Shown: piece by piece, positions 10,730-21,185 of the stretch | How the letters are laid out: every line of letters starts with the position of its first letter | Position numbering within the stretch: the first letter of the stretch is position 1 | Assembly (NCBI RefSeq): GCF_010015445.1 | Contig: NC_053134.1 | Span: 14,666,629 to 14,730,628, forward strand | DNA from: Perca fluviatilis | Taxonomy: Eukaryota > Chordata > Actinopteri > Perciformes > Percidae | Direction of reading: 5' to 3' | Length of the DNA: 64,000 nt | The notes under the pieces: generated by a model | Told to the model about the DNA's origin: nothing | The model's input: only the letters and a program-made list of their open reading frames with translations | The model's database searches: none | Made by a program: the position numbers and the translations under genes

Positions 10730-11322
10730 CTGTTTGATATGCATGCGTATTACTATTATATATTATGTTTTATGGATTAATATTAATGCTGCATCAATGT
10801 GTATGTTGCATTTTTATTGCTATATGATGTTTGAGTTTGTGCTCATTTTAACTCATTTATTTACGGTTGGGTTGTTTAATCTACAGCAATGCATCATAGT
10901 TCTATAAGATATGTTTGTAGCGTCGCTGTCCTGTGAGAACCACGTATCTCTAAAAAGTCAACTTTTCATGAGCTCAGAAAAACAGCCCTGTTTTTGAGCT
11001 TTGTGATGATGCATTTTTCATCTTTTTTTAGGATTTATTTAGCTCAAGTGGAAGAATTTTCTGAACCCATAAAGGAACACTCCATCCTTCAGTTTATCAA
11101 TACATTCAAATTTGAAGATACATGTTTTTTTGTTTTTTTTACAGAAAGCATATTAAGAATTGTAATCTGAATAGTAACTATTAACTATAGTTGTCAGAAA
11201 AAATGTAGGCGAGTAAAAAGTACAATATTTGCCTCTGAGATGTAGTGGACTAGAAGTATAAAGTCAAGTACAAGCATCTTAATGCAGTACTTAAGTACAG
11301 TACTTGGGTAAATGTAGACCAC
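10730..11322. mobile_element. Degenerate relic of the CAGTGGTGGAA hAT family
   Basis: The interior GGTTGGGTTGTTTAATCTACA with AATGCATCATAG (10865-10905) and the right part (about 11185-11322: AAGTACAATATTTGCCTCTG, TACTTAAGTACAGTACTTGG) match what I remember of the common teleost hAT family, also seen at 26028, 49886 and 57769. The right terminus is worn (TAGACCACTGGTG instead of CCACCACTG) and the left terminus is missing. About 200 bp in the middle (10930-11170) are not alignable by eye. There is no coding capacity. Confidence 0.6.
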
Positions 11323-11746
11323 TGGTGTGTGTAAGAGAACTGTGGTCCGTGATGGACTACCACATGGTGTGAAGTGCATATAACAAATTTGGACCTGCTT
11401 TCTTCTCCACATGATCATCATTTTTGCAAAGCTTTTATCTGCTTTGGCCTAATAAAAACATGCCAAAACATGACTCAAGATCTCAAATTAATTGTAACTC
11501 AAATCATGACAGGACACCACTTGTGTCTCAACAATCTAATTTTCCTGTCTTTTCTGTGATAAAACAGGTTATCGTTTGAATTTGCCAGTAATGAACACCT
11601 GGGCACTTTATATCCAGCGGTGATTGGGGACCATTGGCTGCAAGGATTCAATAAAGCATCATCACTGGTTGGCATGCCAATGTTGGCTAGTGCAGGACTG
11701 ACCGTTTCTGTGGACTGTGTCCAGATTGCAATGATCCGCCAGAAAT
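11323..11746. other. Non-coding spacer
   Basis: No repeat ends or exon-like sequence seen between two transposon relics. Confidence 0.35.
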
Positions 11747-12077
11747 AGGACAGTTTGACATTTTACAAAATAGCCTTAGATGCCTTTATGCTGAGAGTTG
11801 GATGAGAAGATCGATATCACTCTCGAATCTGTCCACATCTGTCTGTTATCTCAGCTTTGCATGAAGACACCCTGCTAAAAAAATTGCCCATGACGTATAT
11901 AGTAGGTATTAGTAAGCTAGGGTGATAAGCTAGCTGTTTCCCCCTGCTTTCAGTCTTTATGCTAAGCTAAGCTAACCATCTTGTGGATGGAGCCTTGTAA
12001 CGAAGATATATGAGACTGCCATTCATCTTTCTTAAAGAAAATAAAGCGTGTTTTCCAAAATGTCAAACTGTTCCTTT
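11747..12077. mobile_element. MITE with GGAACAGTTTGACATTTTG ends
   Basis: The left end TAGGACAGTTTGACATTTTA (from 11746) and the reverse complement of the right end, AAAGGAACAGTTTGACATTTT, are inverted repeats. The interior has GAGAGTTGGATGAGAAGATC and TATGCTAAGCTAAGCTAACC, words I remember from a very abundant teleost non-autonomous DNA element of about 300-600 bp. A further fragment of this family is at 29926-30187. A clean target duplication is not visible. Confidence 0.75.
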
Positions 12078-12115
12078 CAGTTTTCTTTGTGATATTTCTG
12101 CATTATTTGACACTA

Positions 12116-12351
12116 TAGACCTTTTTCACGGCAGACATGTTGACATGTCATAGTAGGAAAAGCACAGGTGTATTCAAAACCATTAATGATGGTTGCATTC
12201 CACTTAGGAGAGGTCCTGGTATTGTGCATGCTGACTCACTGAAATAGCTTACTGGGACACTTGATGGAACTTAGCCATCGTTAACGTTATCAATTTCAGC
12301 TGTGCTTTTCCTACTATGACAAGTCAACATGTCTGCTGTGAGAAAGGTCCA
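12116..12351. mobile_element. 236-bp MITE with long (~50 bp) inverted repeats
   Basis: The left arm contains GACCTTTTTCACGGCAGACA followed by TGTTGACATGTCATAGTAGG. The right arm is its reverse complement with a few changes and ends GAGAAAGGTCCA. The arms of about 50 bp enclose about 135 bp of spacer. TA lies on both sides (12114-12115 and 12352-12353), which would fit a Tc1/mariner-type target, though TA is too common to be proof. No coding capacity. Confidence 0.85.
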
Positions 12352-12575
12352 TAGAGTGAATACAAGATAATGATAGCATCTGTGAAAAGGATATCATGGA
12401 TACATGGTATGCCTTAGCCCACTGACTGATATCGGAGGTGTTTGAAATGGAGCGTGCAGTGAAGACAGCCAAGCTCCCACAGGTTCGGCAGATTGGTTCA
12501 AGCTGAAAGATCAGATAGCCATATGGTGGGCCTGATGCTATACTGCTCTTTCTCCGTCTCTCCCCTCCAACACAG

Positions 12576-12665
12576 AGCAAACTGTCCGACGCTGAGTCAG
12601 GCTTCTCTGCACTGTCGGTCATCGGGGGGGACATCAAAGAAAACTCTGACACCTCATCAGACTGA
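12576..12665 (+). CDS. Candidate terminal coding exon, gene unknown
   Basis: A long pyrimidine tract (about 12545-12570, CTCTTTCTCCGTCTCTCCCC) runs into CAACACAG at 12568-12575, a textbook 3' splice site. Directly after it an open frame of 29 codons reads SKLSDAESGFSALSVIGG then DIKENSDTSSD, and stops at TGA (12663-12665). The peptide is acidic, serine-rich and not low-complexity, as C-terminal tails often are. I do not recognise the protein and see no upstream exon of the same gene. An antisense frame of 129 codons overlaps and could be the chance partner, or the reverse. Real exon, old pseudogene or coincidence are all possible. Confidence 0.3.
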   Translation, partial: SKLSDAESGFSALSVIGGDIKENSDTSSD

Positions 12666-12924
12666 ATATTCTCTATATGCAAACACACAGCTGACCAAAA
12701 CAAAACAGGTTAGCGCGGCCTGTATTTGAAAAGCATTTGCAATTCAAATCACTGTCTCGCACACTCAATATAATGAGGCTTATATTTATTGGGGCAGTTT
12801 AGTTTGTGAACTGTTGAGTGGGCTGCCAAGCCAGCAGTATCAGGTTTCTTATACTATATACTATATACTATGTGTAATAGTACAACTTGGCCTCTGCAGG
12901 GTCAGCTATTACTTAAGAATATGA

Positions 12925-13162
12925 GGTAACACTTTACTTCAAGGTATCTACATAAGAGTGACATGACACAGTCATGTACACATGACACTGTCATGACACA
13001 TGAACCCTAAGCCTAACCCTAACTATAACTTATGACAAAAACCGAAAGACACTAAAATAAGCGTTATGTCATAAACGTTTATGACTTGTTTATAATGTTT
13101 ATGACACGTTCATGACAGCGTCATGTCACTCTTATGTAGATACCTTCAAGTAAAGTGTAACC
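12925..13162. mobile_element. hAT-type MITE with perfect 8-bp TSD
   Basis: Long inverted repeats: left GGTAACACTTTACTTCAAGG followed by TATCTACATAAGAGTGACAT, right the reverse complement with one or two changes, ending GTGTAACC. The exact 8-bp duplication GAATATGA is at 12917-12924 and 13163-13170. The interior repeats ATGACA/TGTCAT words and contains a fortuitous telomere-like CCTAACCCTAAC. Structurally complete, 238 bp, able to form a strong hairpin. Confidence 0.93.
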
Positions 13163-13170
13163 GAATATGA

Positions 13171-13474
13171 TAGCCGATAAGTGGTCAGTGCACATAAAGT
13201 TGCAAGCTAGGTGTAGATCCACTCGTATTGGTGATAAAGCATAGATATTTAGAACAGGTGTGTGGATCCGATAGCATACATTGCTGTGGGTCTTTCTGGC
13301 TGTGTGTTGAGCGTAACTAGATTTAACAGATGTACATTTATTTGATTACCCACTAAGTTGATTAATGAAATCTGGTTGATGTCGTCAATAAAAAAAGTGA
13401 GATGGGGCAACGAAAACAAAAAAGCAGTCAGATCAACATACAGGTTTTAAATAAACTCAAGATCCACTTCCTGG
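13171..13474. other. Non-coding spacer
   Basis: No recognised feature between the MITE and the next inverted-repeat structure. Confidence 0.35.
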
Positions 13475-13729
13475 TTTGTTCTGGAGCTTTTGACCCTATG
13501 TCTTAACCAACAGATGTTTTCCTCAGTTTTCATAGAACTATAGATGTTTAAAATGTGTTCTGAGCACTTTTAAGACTTATTATACATGTTGACTCAAAAC
13601 TTGAGATTAACATGTCATTCTTGACCTTAAAAACAAACTAAATGTCCACTCACTCCACTTTAAAAAAATCCTGAAAGTGCTCAGAATAATGGAAAGTCTG
13701 TATGACATGACCAAATGCTCCAGAACAAA
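13475..13729. repeat. Imperfect inverted-repeat structure, probable old MITE
   Basis: The outer pair is TTTGTTCTGGAGC (13475-13487) and GCTCCAGAACAAA (13717-13729), 13 of 13 complementary. The inner pair is TTCTGAGCACTTT (13558-13570) and AAAGTGCTCAGAA (13674-13686), also 13 of 13. Flanking similarity extends to CCACTT/AAGTGG. Two separate perfect arms in the same order suggest a decayed foldback element of about 280 bp. No target duplication found. Confidence 0.7.
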
Positions 13730-16312
13730 CAAGTGGGCCTTGACCTAAACTGTTAATGGTAAACATCCATCACAGTTTACAGACTCCATCATGTTTCCTG
13801 CCCCATTGGACTTCATTGTAGTGATGTTGGCGTCTTCCCAGTTCTCAATTATCCCAATGTTATAATGGCCGATAGAAATCATTGCCAAAACTACAAAAAT
13901 AATACCCAAGTTGCAATAAACCAGATTTATCCTTTAACCCCAATCATAATCACCCCTTTTCCTACAGTTACAAGCTATGTTCTGCATTGGTAGTTACTTA
14001 CAAGAGCATTGGGGATCGCTACGTTGGATTCTGTGATAGTAAATGACAAATGAAAAGATTAGTTCATGTTGGAAACCCCACAGATGGCCTTTTTGTATCT
14101 GTGGGCTATTTCAGTGGCTGCAACTATAAACAATTTTATGCCATCTGCCTAGTGATGGATTTGAGTCCATCTGTCTAATCAAGCATCTCTAGAAGCTTGT
14201 TCATGGTCTGCACGAAGGATGAGAAATTATAATCAGTCAGCAGCCATAAGGTCATACATATGTAAATTTAAATATGTACTGCATATATTTTGTCTGTGGA
14301 ATTAAATTATATCCCAACAAGAGCCCACATCCTCTTCTTTATATGGATTGTTTCATTCAGCTGTGGTGGGCCATACTGTGCTGATAATGTATATATTATT
14401 TATATACTACAGGAGAGGTGGTATTCCCTTATTGTACACTATGCTACACCACAGGATATTAGATTTAATGTAAACTATTTTACTCTGCACTCCTGTATGG
14501 GAACCAGGGGAAGGTTTGTAAAGGTTTTTCTGAGCATAAAAGCTCTATTCCAGCATCCAGAAATATAAACACATCCACACCTGGTAGTTGCCCTGCATTT
14601 TGCAATTTTTTTCCATGTGAGAACAGAGCTGCATTGCAGCCTCATTTATTGTTTTGTTTTAGTGTTTTCAGATTTCTACTTGGACATTCCACCAAGTGTA
14701 TTAATCCAGATCAGGTAAATAGTCACAGGGAATACTACTCAATCTGTGGAAACAATTTTATAATGTCGTCTGTGGCTCTGGAGGAGCTTCAAGTCATACT
14801 AGTGATTTCAGCAGGGCAAACCTGTCTCCTAGAAATTGCATTTATATAGTACTAAATTGTTTTCCCAATAACCTTGGAGAGACATTGTAATCCCTGCCTG
14901 GATTATGTTAAAGGGGAAAGTTATTGTGAGTGAATGAAGCGCACTGGAGTCCCAGGGAGGTGGTCTGGGCAGATGGAAGGCATGACATATTTCCCTAACA
15001 TTAACCAATAGTTATCAATGCCTCAACATAACCATAACAAAGTTGAATAATGTTGTCACTACAAGAGGATATTGTATCACAAGCAAAAATAAGAACAGGT
15101 AAAATACGTTGTGAGTAAACATTCTACCGATAGGCTCAGTATCAACATTTTTGAGACTTTTATTTACCAGGTAGGAAGGGTCTAACAAAATTGCATTTAT
15201 TTCAAAAGTCTCCATACTGTGCCATTTACGTGAGTGCAATACTGAATTGCTTCTATTTCCCATAGTGCACTTACTGTATGTTCAATTCATATTAAAATAC
15301 TTAACATACAAAACAAAAATGCAGCTTGAGCCCATTTAAATAGTATAATTGTTTCATAACTATCAGTGATTTACAACATTTTGACCTGTGCTTCACTAAA
15401 AAAAACAATAACATTGTTTTCAGCTATTTATCTTTAATTGATCTGGCACGCCAAAACATTATTCATAAGTCCTTCTCTTTATAAATAACCAGTGCTCTCA
15501 GGCTATTTGCTCTCCCAAGCGCAAGATGAGCTGTGTCAGGCATGAACTACTACTGCATGCATGATTCAGGTTCACAAGAGATTGAGACTGTGGGTGGGTC
15601 GCCTTACGTTATTTTCTATGTATCTTGTCACGTGTAAAACATACCTGAACGCTCCTCTTCTTTGCCTGTACCTTAAATCATCCAACCCAACCACACACCC
15701 ACACACCCCCACCCACACACGGCTCGCTAACAAGACAGTTTGACATGCGTGAGCAGGTTTTGCTGACCAGAGGGGATTTCTAACTGACGTTAGGAGAAAT
15801 CCCACAGTCATTTAACTCTTGGCCTGGCTGTTTTCACACCAGCTCTCTGTAGACTGCTTAACCCAAGCTGAGCTGTCAGAAGGGAGCGAGAGAAAAAGAA
15901 AGTGCGTCTTAGCATATCTCTGCCTACTGTACATCTGTGTACGGATCTGTGTGCATGTGTTTATGTCGGCATTTACCTCAAGTTCATTTTTGTTGTATGT
16001 GAGCAGAGCAGTATGTTGTTGTGCGGAGCAGGAGTGCACCTCTAATGAGCTTTGGGGCTGAGGGTGAAAAGGAGCCTAAAGCCTTGAAAATCCCTCATGA
16101 TACATTTGTGTTTCTGTCTGTAATAAAATACAGTATTAGTATGCACTGAGAATGACTTTATCCAGTTGTTCATGTTCCCCTTGTCTCTCTTTATGCAAGC
16201 TTTTCTCAAAATGTATCATTTTCTTTGTTTTCTTTTTCTTCTCCACACAAATTGCATCAAAACTTAACAAACTGACTGCTCTTAATGGTTGTCCGTTCCT
16301 CTAGTAGTCTAC
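13730..16312. other. Non-coding region, nothing firmly recognised
   Basis: AT-rich to average composition. A degenerate C/CA-rich patch lies at about 15685-15722 (CACACCCACACACCCCCACC). Open frames in the region are short and featureless. No TIR pair, retroposon tail or exon could be supported. Confidence 0.35.
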
Positions 16313-16318
16313 CTTTTG

Positions 16319-17198
16319 CAGACCTGCCAACCTTGAAAAACGTTTTTGAGTAGCAACTTACTGATTTATTGTCGAAGTTCTGGTTCATGAACACGGCTGC
16401 ACCCACGCGGAATAAATGTGCCATGAAATGTCAAATCTGTACATTTTAAACCCTAGAAAATAATTATGTTCAAGTAGGCTACTTTTTTGATAACTCTGCA
16501 AACCCTTGGTGTTCTCTCAATGAGCTTCATGAGGTAGTCACCTGAAATGGTTTTCATTTCACAGGTGTGCTTTGTCAGGGTTAATTAGTGGAATTTTTTC
16601 CCTTATTAATAAAAAAGCAAAGTATAAGACATGTTTTCAGTTATTTCACACTTTTTTGTTAAGTACATAATTCCATATGTGTTCATTCATAGTTTTGATG
16701 CCTTCAGTGAGAATCTACAATGTAAAATAGTCATGAAAATAAAAAGGAAACGCATTGAATGAGAAGGTGTGTCCAAACTTTTGGCCTGTACTGTACATCA
16801 AATCAGTTTATTGCAAGCACCGTCCTCCCTTGGGGAAACCAACCAAATGGGAATGAGAGAGGAATGAATAACACTTGCATTTGATGCTTTTCTTTTACTA
16901 TCAGTTGCCGATATCCCATGGCTGTATTAGCGATATTCCCGCTTGACATTAGAGGAAGGGACCCGACGGTGTGATTGGTCGAGCATTTCCAGCATGCTCG
17001 TGGCTGCTACCTGTTTTAGCCATGTTTTAGCTGCCTACTATCATCAAGAGTTAGACTGAGACGGCTACTGCACGTCAACGAGTGAACTCAAAGCAGTCAC
17101 CTGATTTTCGCGTAGTTTAAAGTGACAAATCGTCTCACCGTATTTTGATGTCAAAATGCGTATCTACTACGCAAAATGCGTACAGGTTGGCAGGTCTG
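16319..17198. mobile_element. 880-bp TIR element (CAGACCTGCCAACC ends) holding a Tc1 remnant
   Basis: The left end CAGACCTGCCAACC (16319-16332) is the exact reverse complement of the right end GGTTGGCAGGTCTG (17185-17198). CTTTTG lies immediately outside both ends (16313-16318 and 17199-17204), a 6-bp perfect flank match that may be all or part of the duplication. hAT elements would normally give 8 bp. The interior includes TACGCAAAATGCGTA near the right end, a short palindrome. About 310 bp of the interior is a Tc1-like remnant. No transposase frame remains. Confidence 0.82.
16487..16795. mobile_element. Internally deleted Tc1-like transposon, nested
   Basis: The right end reads GAATGAGAAGGTGTGTCCAA then ACTTTTGGCCTGTACTG (16757-16793), the terminal sequence of a widespread fish Tc1 family as I remember it. 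Upstream are the 3' UTR words TTCACACTTTTTTGTTAAGT and ATAGTTTTGATGCCTTCA. The left part carries AGCTTCATGAGGTAGTCACC and TTCACAGGTGTGCTTTGTCA, from the 5' UTR of the same family. The whole transposase gene between them is gone. The left terminal repeat is missing, and the part before 16510 resembles an inverted transposase C-terminus. It lies inside the 16319-17198 element. Confidence 0.8.
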
Positions 17199-17204
17199 CT
17201 TTTG

Positions 17205-19249
17205 TATGATGTGTTGGGACTTGTTTGACTGGGAAGACTGAAAGATTTATGCTGGTGGAAACTAGCTAGATGCATTAAAGGGTCGGCATTATATGCTTCT
17301 GTGGACCGTTCAACCACACTAATCACAACAATCTGCGACCTCTGTAGCTATATTTTAATTTTAAATTGCAGACGTATACTGGATTTAGGGGGACTTGTAC
17401 ATGCGTGTTGCTGCTGGTGCGTGGCGACTGGTGTGTGTATTTAGATGCATCAGTGTGTATGCATGTGTCAACTGTCCTGTTGGTAAATCCTGGTCAGCTT
17501 GATTGCCAGGGGATTGTGCCAATGTGCCTGGGTACATTACAGAGCGCTCACACAGTCATGACCGGAAAAGGCCAAGGGTTAAGTGTGACCATATGTGTGT
17601 GTGAGAGGTTGACCATTTTATGGAGAAAAAAAAAGAGTCAAGCTCAGCTGTCTGACAAGTCTAACTGATGCACTGCCAAGAAATCTGTCACTGCACCTGT
17701 CAACTAAGTTGCTCAGAGAAAAGTAGAAGATGTGATATATTAGATTCATGGACATTTAAGGCAGTTTTAGAAGAAGGAAAGAAATGAAGATAGAAAGAGG
17801 GTTCAATCCAATCGAAATGCAGGGTGTACAAACAGGGAAGACATGGGAAGAAAATATAGATTTATAAAAACAGAAAACTTAAATTGATACATCAAGACAG
17901 ACAGAAGAATAATCAGCATTAAGAGACAGTGATAAGAAAGGGAGAGAAAAGCAAACCAGACAAAGAAAAATGGATACGAACATTTACAAAAAGAAACCAT
18001 ACAATTGAAATATTTTAGCAAAGCAGCCTGCCCGTGGAAACCACAGGAGGGGTGGGAGTGTAAAAATCAACAGCTGAGTACTTAAAAATGTGGTTTCATA
18101 GAAACATAACACCAGGGGTGAGGACGGATTAGTTTTAAAAATTCATGTCTTGCTCTTAATAAGAATTTGATATGCTTGTCTGCCTGTTGCTGCGAGAGCT
18201 TAGTGACACACCGAACATATATCTACTATTGTCAGCGAGCTTGATAATGCACTTCCCCTCACCTGGCTTTGTTACGCTGTAATGAGAAGTGTATTTTGCT
18301 TGATATCTCACTGGCTCACACTACCCATTTGGCCACTGTGGGGGTGTGTCTGTCATTGTAATTTTCCGATGGGAAATTAATGCAAACTGTGCAGAGCCGG
18401 AGTGAAGGAATGGGAATGTGGAAAGACAGGACAGCAAGAAGAGGATTTAAACAGGATTATAAAAAGAAAAGAAACAAGTCTTCAAATAATGTGAAGGAAA
18501 AAAGAAAAATTATAAACACAAATTCAATAAAGCAGATTTTGTAAATTGGAAAAGAGAGATGCCCTAGGGCTATATGTGCACCTAAAGGCGAGGTTAAAGC
18601 CTATGCTTTAAGTATTCTATAGCTGCGTGCTAGAGCTCAAACCCTCCCTAATCTCTCTTCTTTTTCTAAGTTTTGTATTGCATATGCATCCATCAACAAT
18701 CTCCATCATCCATCACTTTCCCTTCCCATTGTTCTCTTTTATGTTTATTAGGGGATACATGCTTTTTTCTTTTATTTTGTAAATATGTGACTATGCATTT
18801 GTTCTTATATTAGTCCCTCTAAGACACCAATTACATTCTTATATTTCATCACAGTGGTCAGAACTCAGGAGTAAAAGAACAGTCTCCAGGCCATGTCATG
18901 AATAGTTTATACCCATCTCAGACAAAAAAATAGACATGGGTGTCAGGTGATGTTACTGAGTGAGAAAGTCCAGGTTGGGTGGATGGACGGGTCAACAAAA
19001 CATCGGACCATGATACATTGCTGTTTGTTTTTGTTTCCAACCTAACGTCAGCATTAATTTTTTAAGTGTGACCACGATTGTTCCATAACCTTAACCACGT
19101 TTATTATTGTAATCATGGCGAGGTCCCCTAACTTTGGTGAAGTAGTCATTTCAATGAAAACCACATTTCCCTAACCTTAACAAAGTGCTTGATCTGTAAC
19201 AGTGCATCATATTGTATTAATTCATTATATGTTTTGCATGTAAAATTAA
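17205..19249. other. Non-coding region, possible conserved block
   Basis: No gene. Purine-rich sequence from 17690 to 18020 gives a hydrophobic minus-strand frame without meaning. The block 18180-18420 looks single-copy and balanced (TAATGAGAAGTG, GGGAAATTAATGC) and could be a conserved non-coding element. Around 19080-19200 there are ACCTTAACCACG/CCTAACCTTAAC words similar to 59560-59620, possibly a shared old repeat. Confidence 0.3.
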
Positions 19250-19360
19250 ATTAATTAAATTACAAGTAACTACAGCTGTCAAATAAATGTAGTGGAGTAG
19301 TAAAGTAGCATGAAATATAAATACTCAAGTAAAGTACAAGTACGTCAAATCTCTACTTAA

Positions 19361-19906
19361 AGGTCCAATGTGTAGGAATTTCTCCCATCTAGCGTTGAGA
19401 TCATATATCGCTATCAACTCTCTCGCACCACGCAGTTCAAAGTACGTATTGCAGCTACGGTAGCCTTCACGCTTCAAAAAGACGGTCTCTTGCGCTTTTC
19501 AATATCCTTTTTCTTTTTCTGGGTGAAGAAGAAGACTCCTGTTCCTGAAATTTGGATTTTGAATACGTGTTGTCCTCCATGTTTCCTTCTTCCAACTTGC
19601 TGGGGCCGGGAAGCTACGATACCCATTAGCAGCATTAGCAGCACCTGTGAGTTTATGATGTGACAGCGAAAACGCGAAAGGCGGAGCAGTATGTCCTGTG
19701 TGTCCCTTACCGGCTAACGTATTTCAAGATGGCGCATGAATATGAAGCGTCTACCCCAGTTCATGCGAATGCAAATGTAAAATTTCAAGCCGAAAGGAAT
19801 ACTTGGAATTGATGGTGGTGGTAAATATTCATGAAAAAGGACAAGTTTGTAAACGGGCAACACAGATTTTGATAATGAACAACTAAACACGTTACACACT
19901 GGACCT
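19361..19906. mobile_element. 546-bp TTAA-flanked transposon (AGGTCCA ends), nested
   Basis: TTAA lies at 19357-19360 and 19907-19910. The left end is AGGTCCAATGTGTAGG and the reverse complement of the right end is AGGTCCAGTGTGTAAC, so the ends match for about 14 bases with one or two changes. This AGGTCCA end is familiar from a common teleost family, and TTAA targets suggest Kolobok or piggyBac. The interior is more GC-rich (CGGCTAACG, GGGGCCGGGAAGC) and holds a YY1-type site. No transposase frame. Confidence 0.88.
19725..19735 (+). promoter_or_regulatory. YY1-type motif inside the TTAA transposon
   Basis: CAAGATGGCGC matches the YY1 core CAAGATGGCGGC in all but the last positions. YY1 sites of this form sit just downstream of start sites in many vertebrate promoters and in some retroelement 5' ends. 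Function here is inferred. Confidence 0.5.
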
Positions 19907-19952
19907 TTAAGTACATTACTTGAATAATGTAATTGGTTACATTCCACCACTG

Positions 19953-20803
19953 GCTTACACTCTACTGAGCAACAACTGAATACCTACCACTGTTTAACTT
20001 CACAAATATTGTACCATATTTTCTACTTGAAAAAAAGACTGCCAACAAATAACCACCCGAGGCTTTTAGCAAAAGAGATACTTCAAAGACTAAGAGGCCA
20101 CAGGACCTGATGCTGAGAAGGCCTTGGGGCATAAACACATTTTGGCACAAAGAAAACGGTAAGAAATGAAAATGTTGTCAAGGCTGCAGGACACTGATAA
20201 ATATTCTCACTGCTAAAAATCCAGTCAAAGGACAAATAAAGCCTCTCTCTAGACATTGACTCATTTATTTTAACATTATTAAGGTAATCCAGACCTTCAT
20301 GGCCAAGATAGAAGAAACTGAGTTTGAATGCTTGGTTTTTAAGACGTCAGCAAACTGCACCAGTGTTTAAATTTGTTGTTTTGCAGTTATTCTCGTTAAT
20401 TTGACAGCCTTTTGGTGATGTGTCAACAAGGGGCCAAAATATCAATTTTCTGTAACACCAGTAAATCAGTTTCAGCAATTCAGTTGTTCACCATGTGGTA
20501 ACATTACCACCAAAATTCCACTGTGAAGGGTGACTTGAATTTTAAGTAACATGTCCTATGTCATATGGGTATTTACGGTGGTGTCTGTGTTGCTTATCAT
20601 AGCTTATTGCTTATCGTCGAGGTGTTGCATGCATAAATAAAAGCATTTAATATATTCTATTAATGTTGAAAAATTATACTGAAATGGCCCAGAGATAAAG
20701 AGAAAAAAGGAGAAAGAAACTAAGCCCATTTATTTAACCTGAACGATCCAGTCATTACACTGCAGAGATAAACAACTCATCCAATTGTAAGAGCACTCCA
20801 ATT
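19953..20803. other. Non-coding spacer
   Basis: No TIR pair, exon or RNA gene recognised. Confidence 0.35.
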
Positions 20804-20836
20804 GCCACACACACACACACGCGCGCACACATACAC
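20804..20836. repeat. Short (CA)n/(CG)n microsatellite
   Basis: CACACACACACACACG followed by CGCGCACACATACACC; interrupted and short. Confidence 0.85.
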
Positions 20837-21185
20837 CCAATAAACTGCAGGCTGGGGAAGCAATCCTAAGTAGCATTATTTGCCTCTTGACTCAGCATTT
20901 CTTCACTAACAGAGAGGCAGAGAGACAAATGCTCACATCAAAAGCCTTCTATTGATCAGACACCTGCCAAATCAAATGCATACAGTGGGCAGAGAAAGCC
21001 AATTTGCAGAACAAACAAAGATTTTCCAGTTAGGCTGTCTTAAAAAATTGCACTGACGACTTGTAAAAAAATGTAATTTAACAATAGATTTTCTTGCAAA
21101 TACTGGTGCTACTGTAAGAATCCTGAATAGGTACGCATCGGCTTGTCTTGGATAATTAGAAATGCATTCACATTAGTGTACATCA

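Larger units (their letters stand above)
19250..19952. mobile_element. hAT relic (CAGTGGTGGAA family) split by a TTAA element
   Basis: The left part has CTACAGCTGTCAAATAAATG and AAATACTCAAGTAAAGTACA. The right part resumes at 19907 with AAGTACATTACTTGAATAAT and ends GGTTACATTCCACCACTG at 19952, the family terminus. The 546 bp between are the TTAA element at 19361-19906. The left terminus is missing. Confidence 0.75.

Noticed and set aside
12314..12703. 129-codon minus-strand frame as a gene
   Set aside because: It overlaps a MITE arm at its 3' end (12314-12351) and the plus-strand exon candidate. No domain or splice context supports it.
13009..13027. Telomere-like CCTAACCCTAAC
   Set aside because: Only two or three degenerate units inside a hAT MITE, so not an interstitial telomere.
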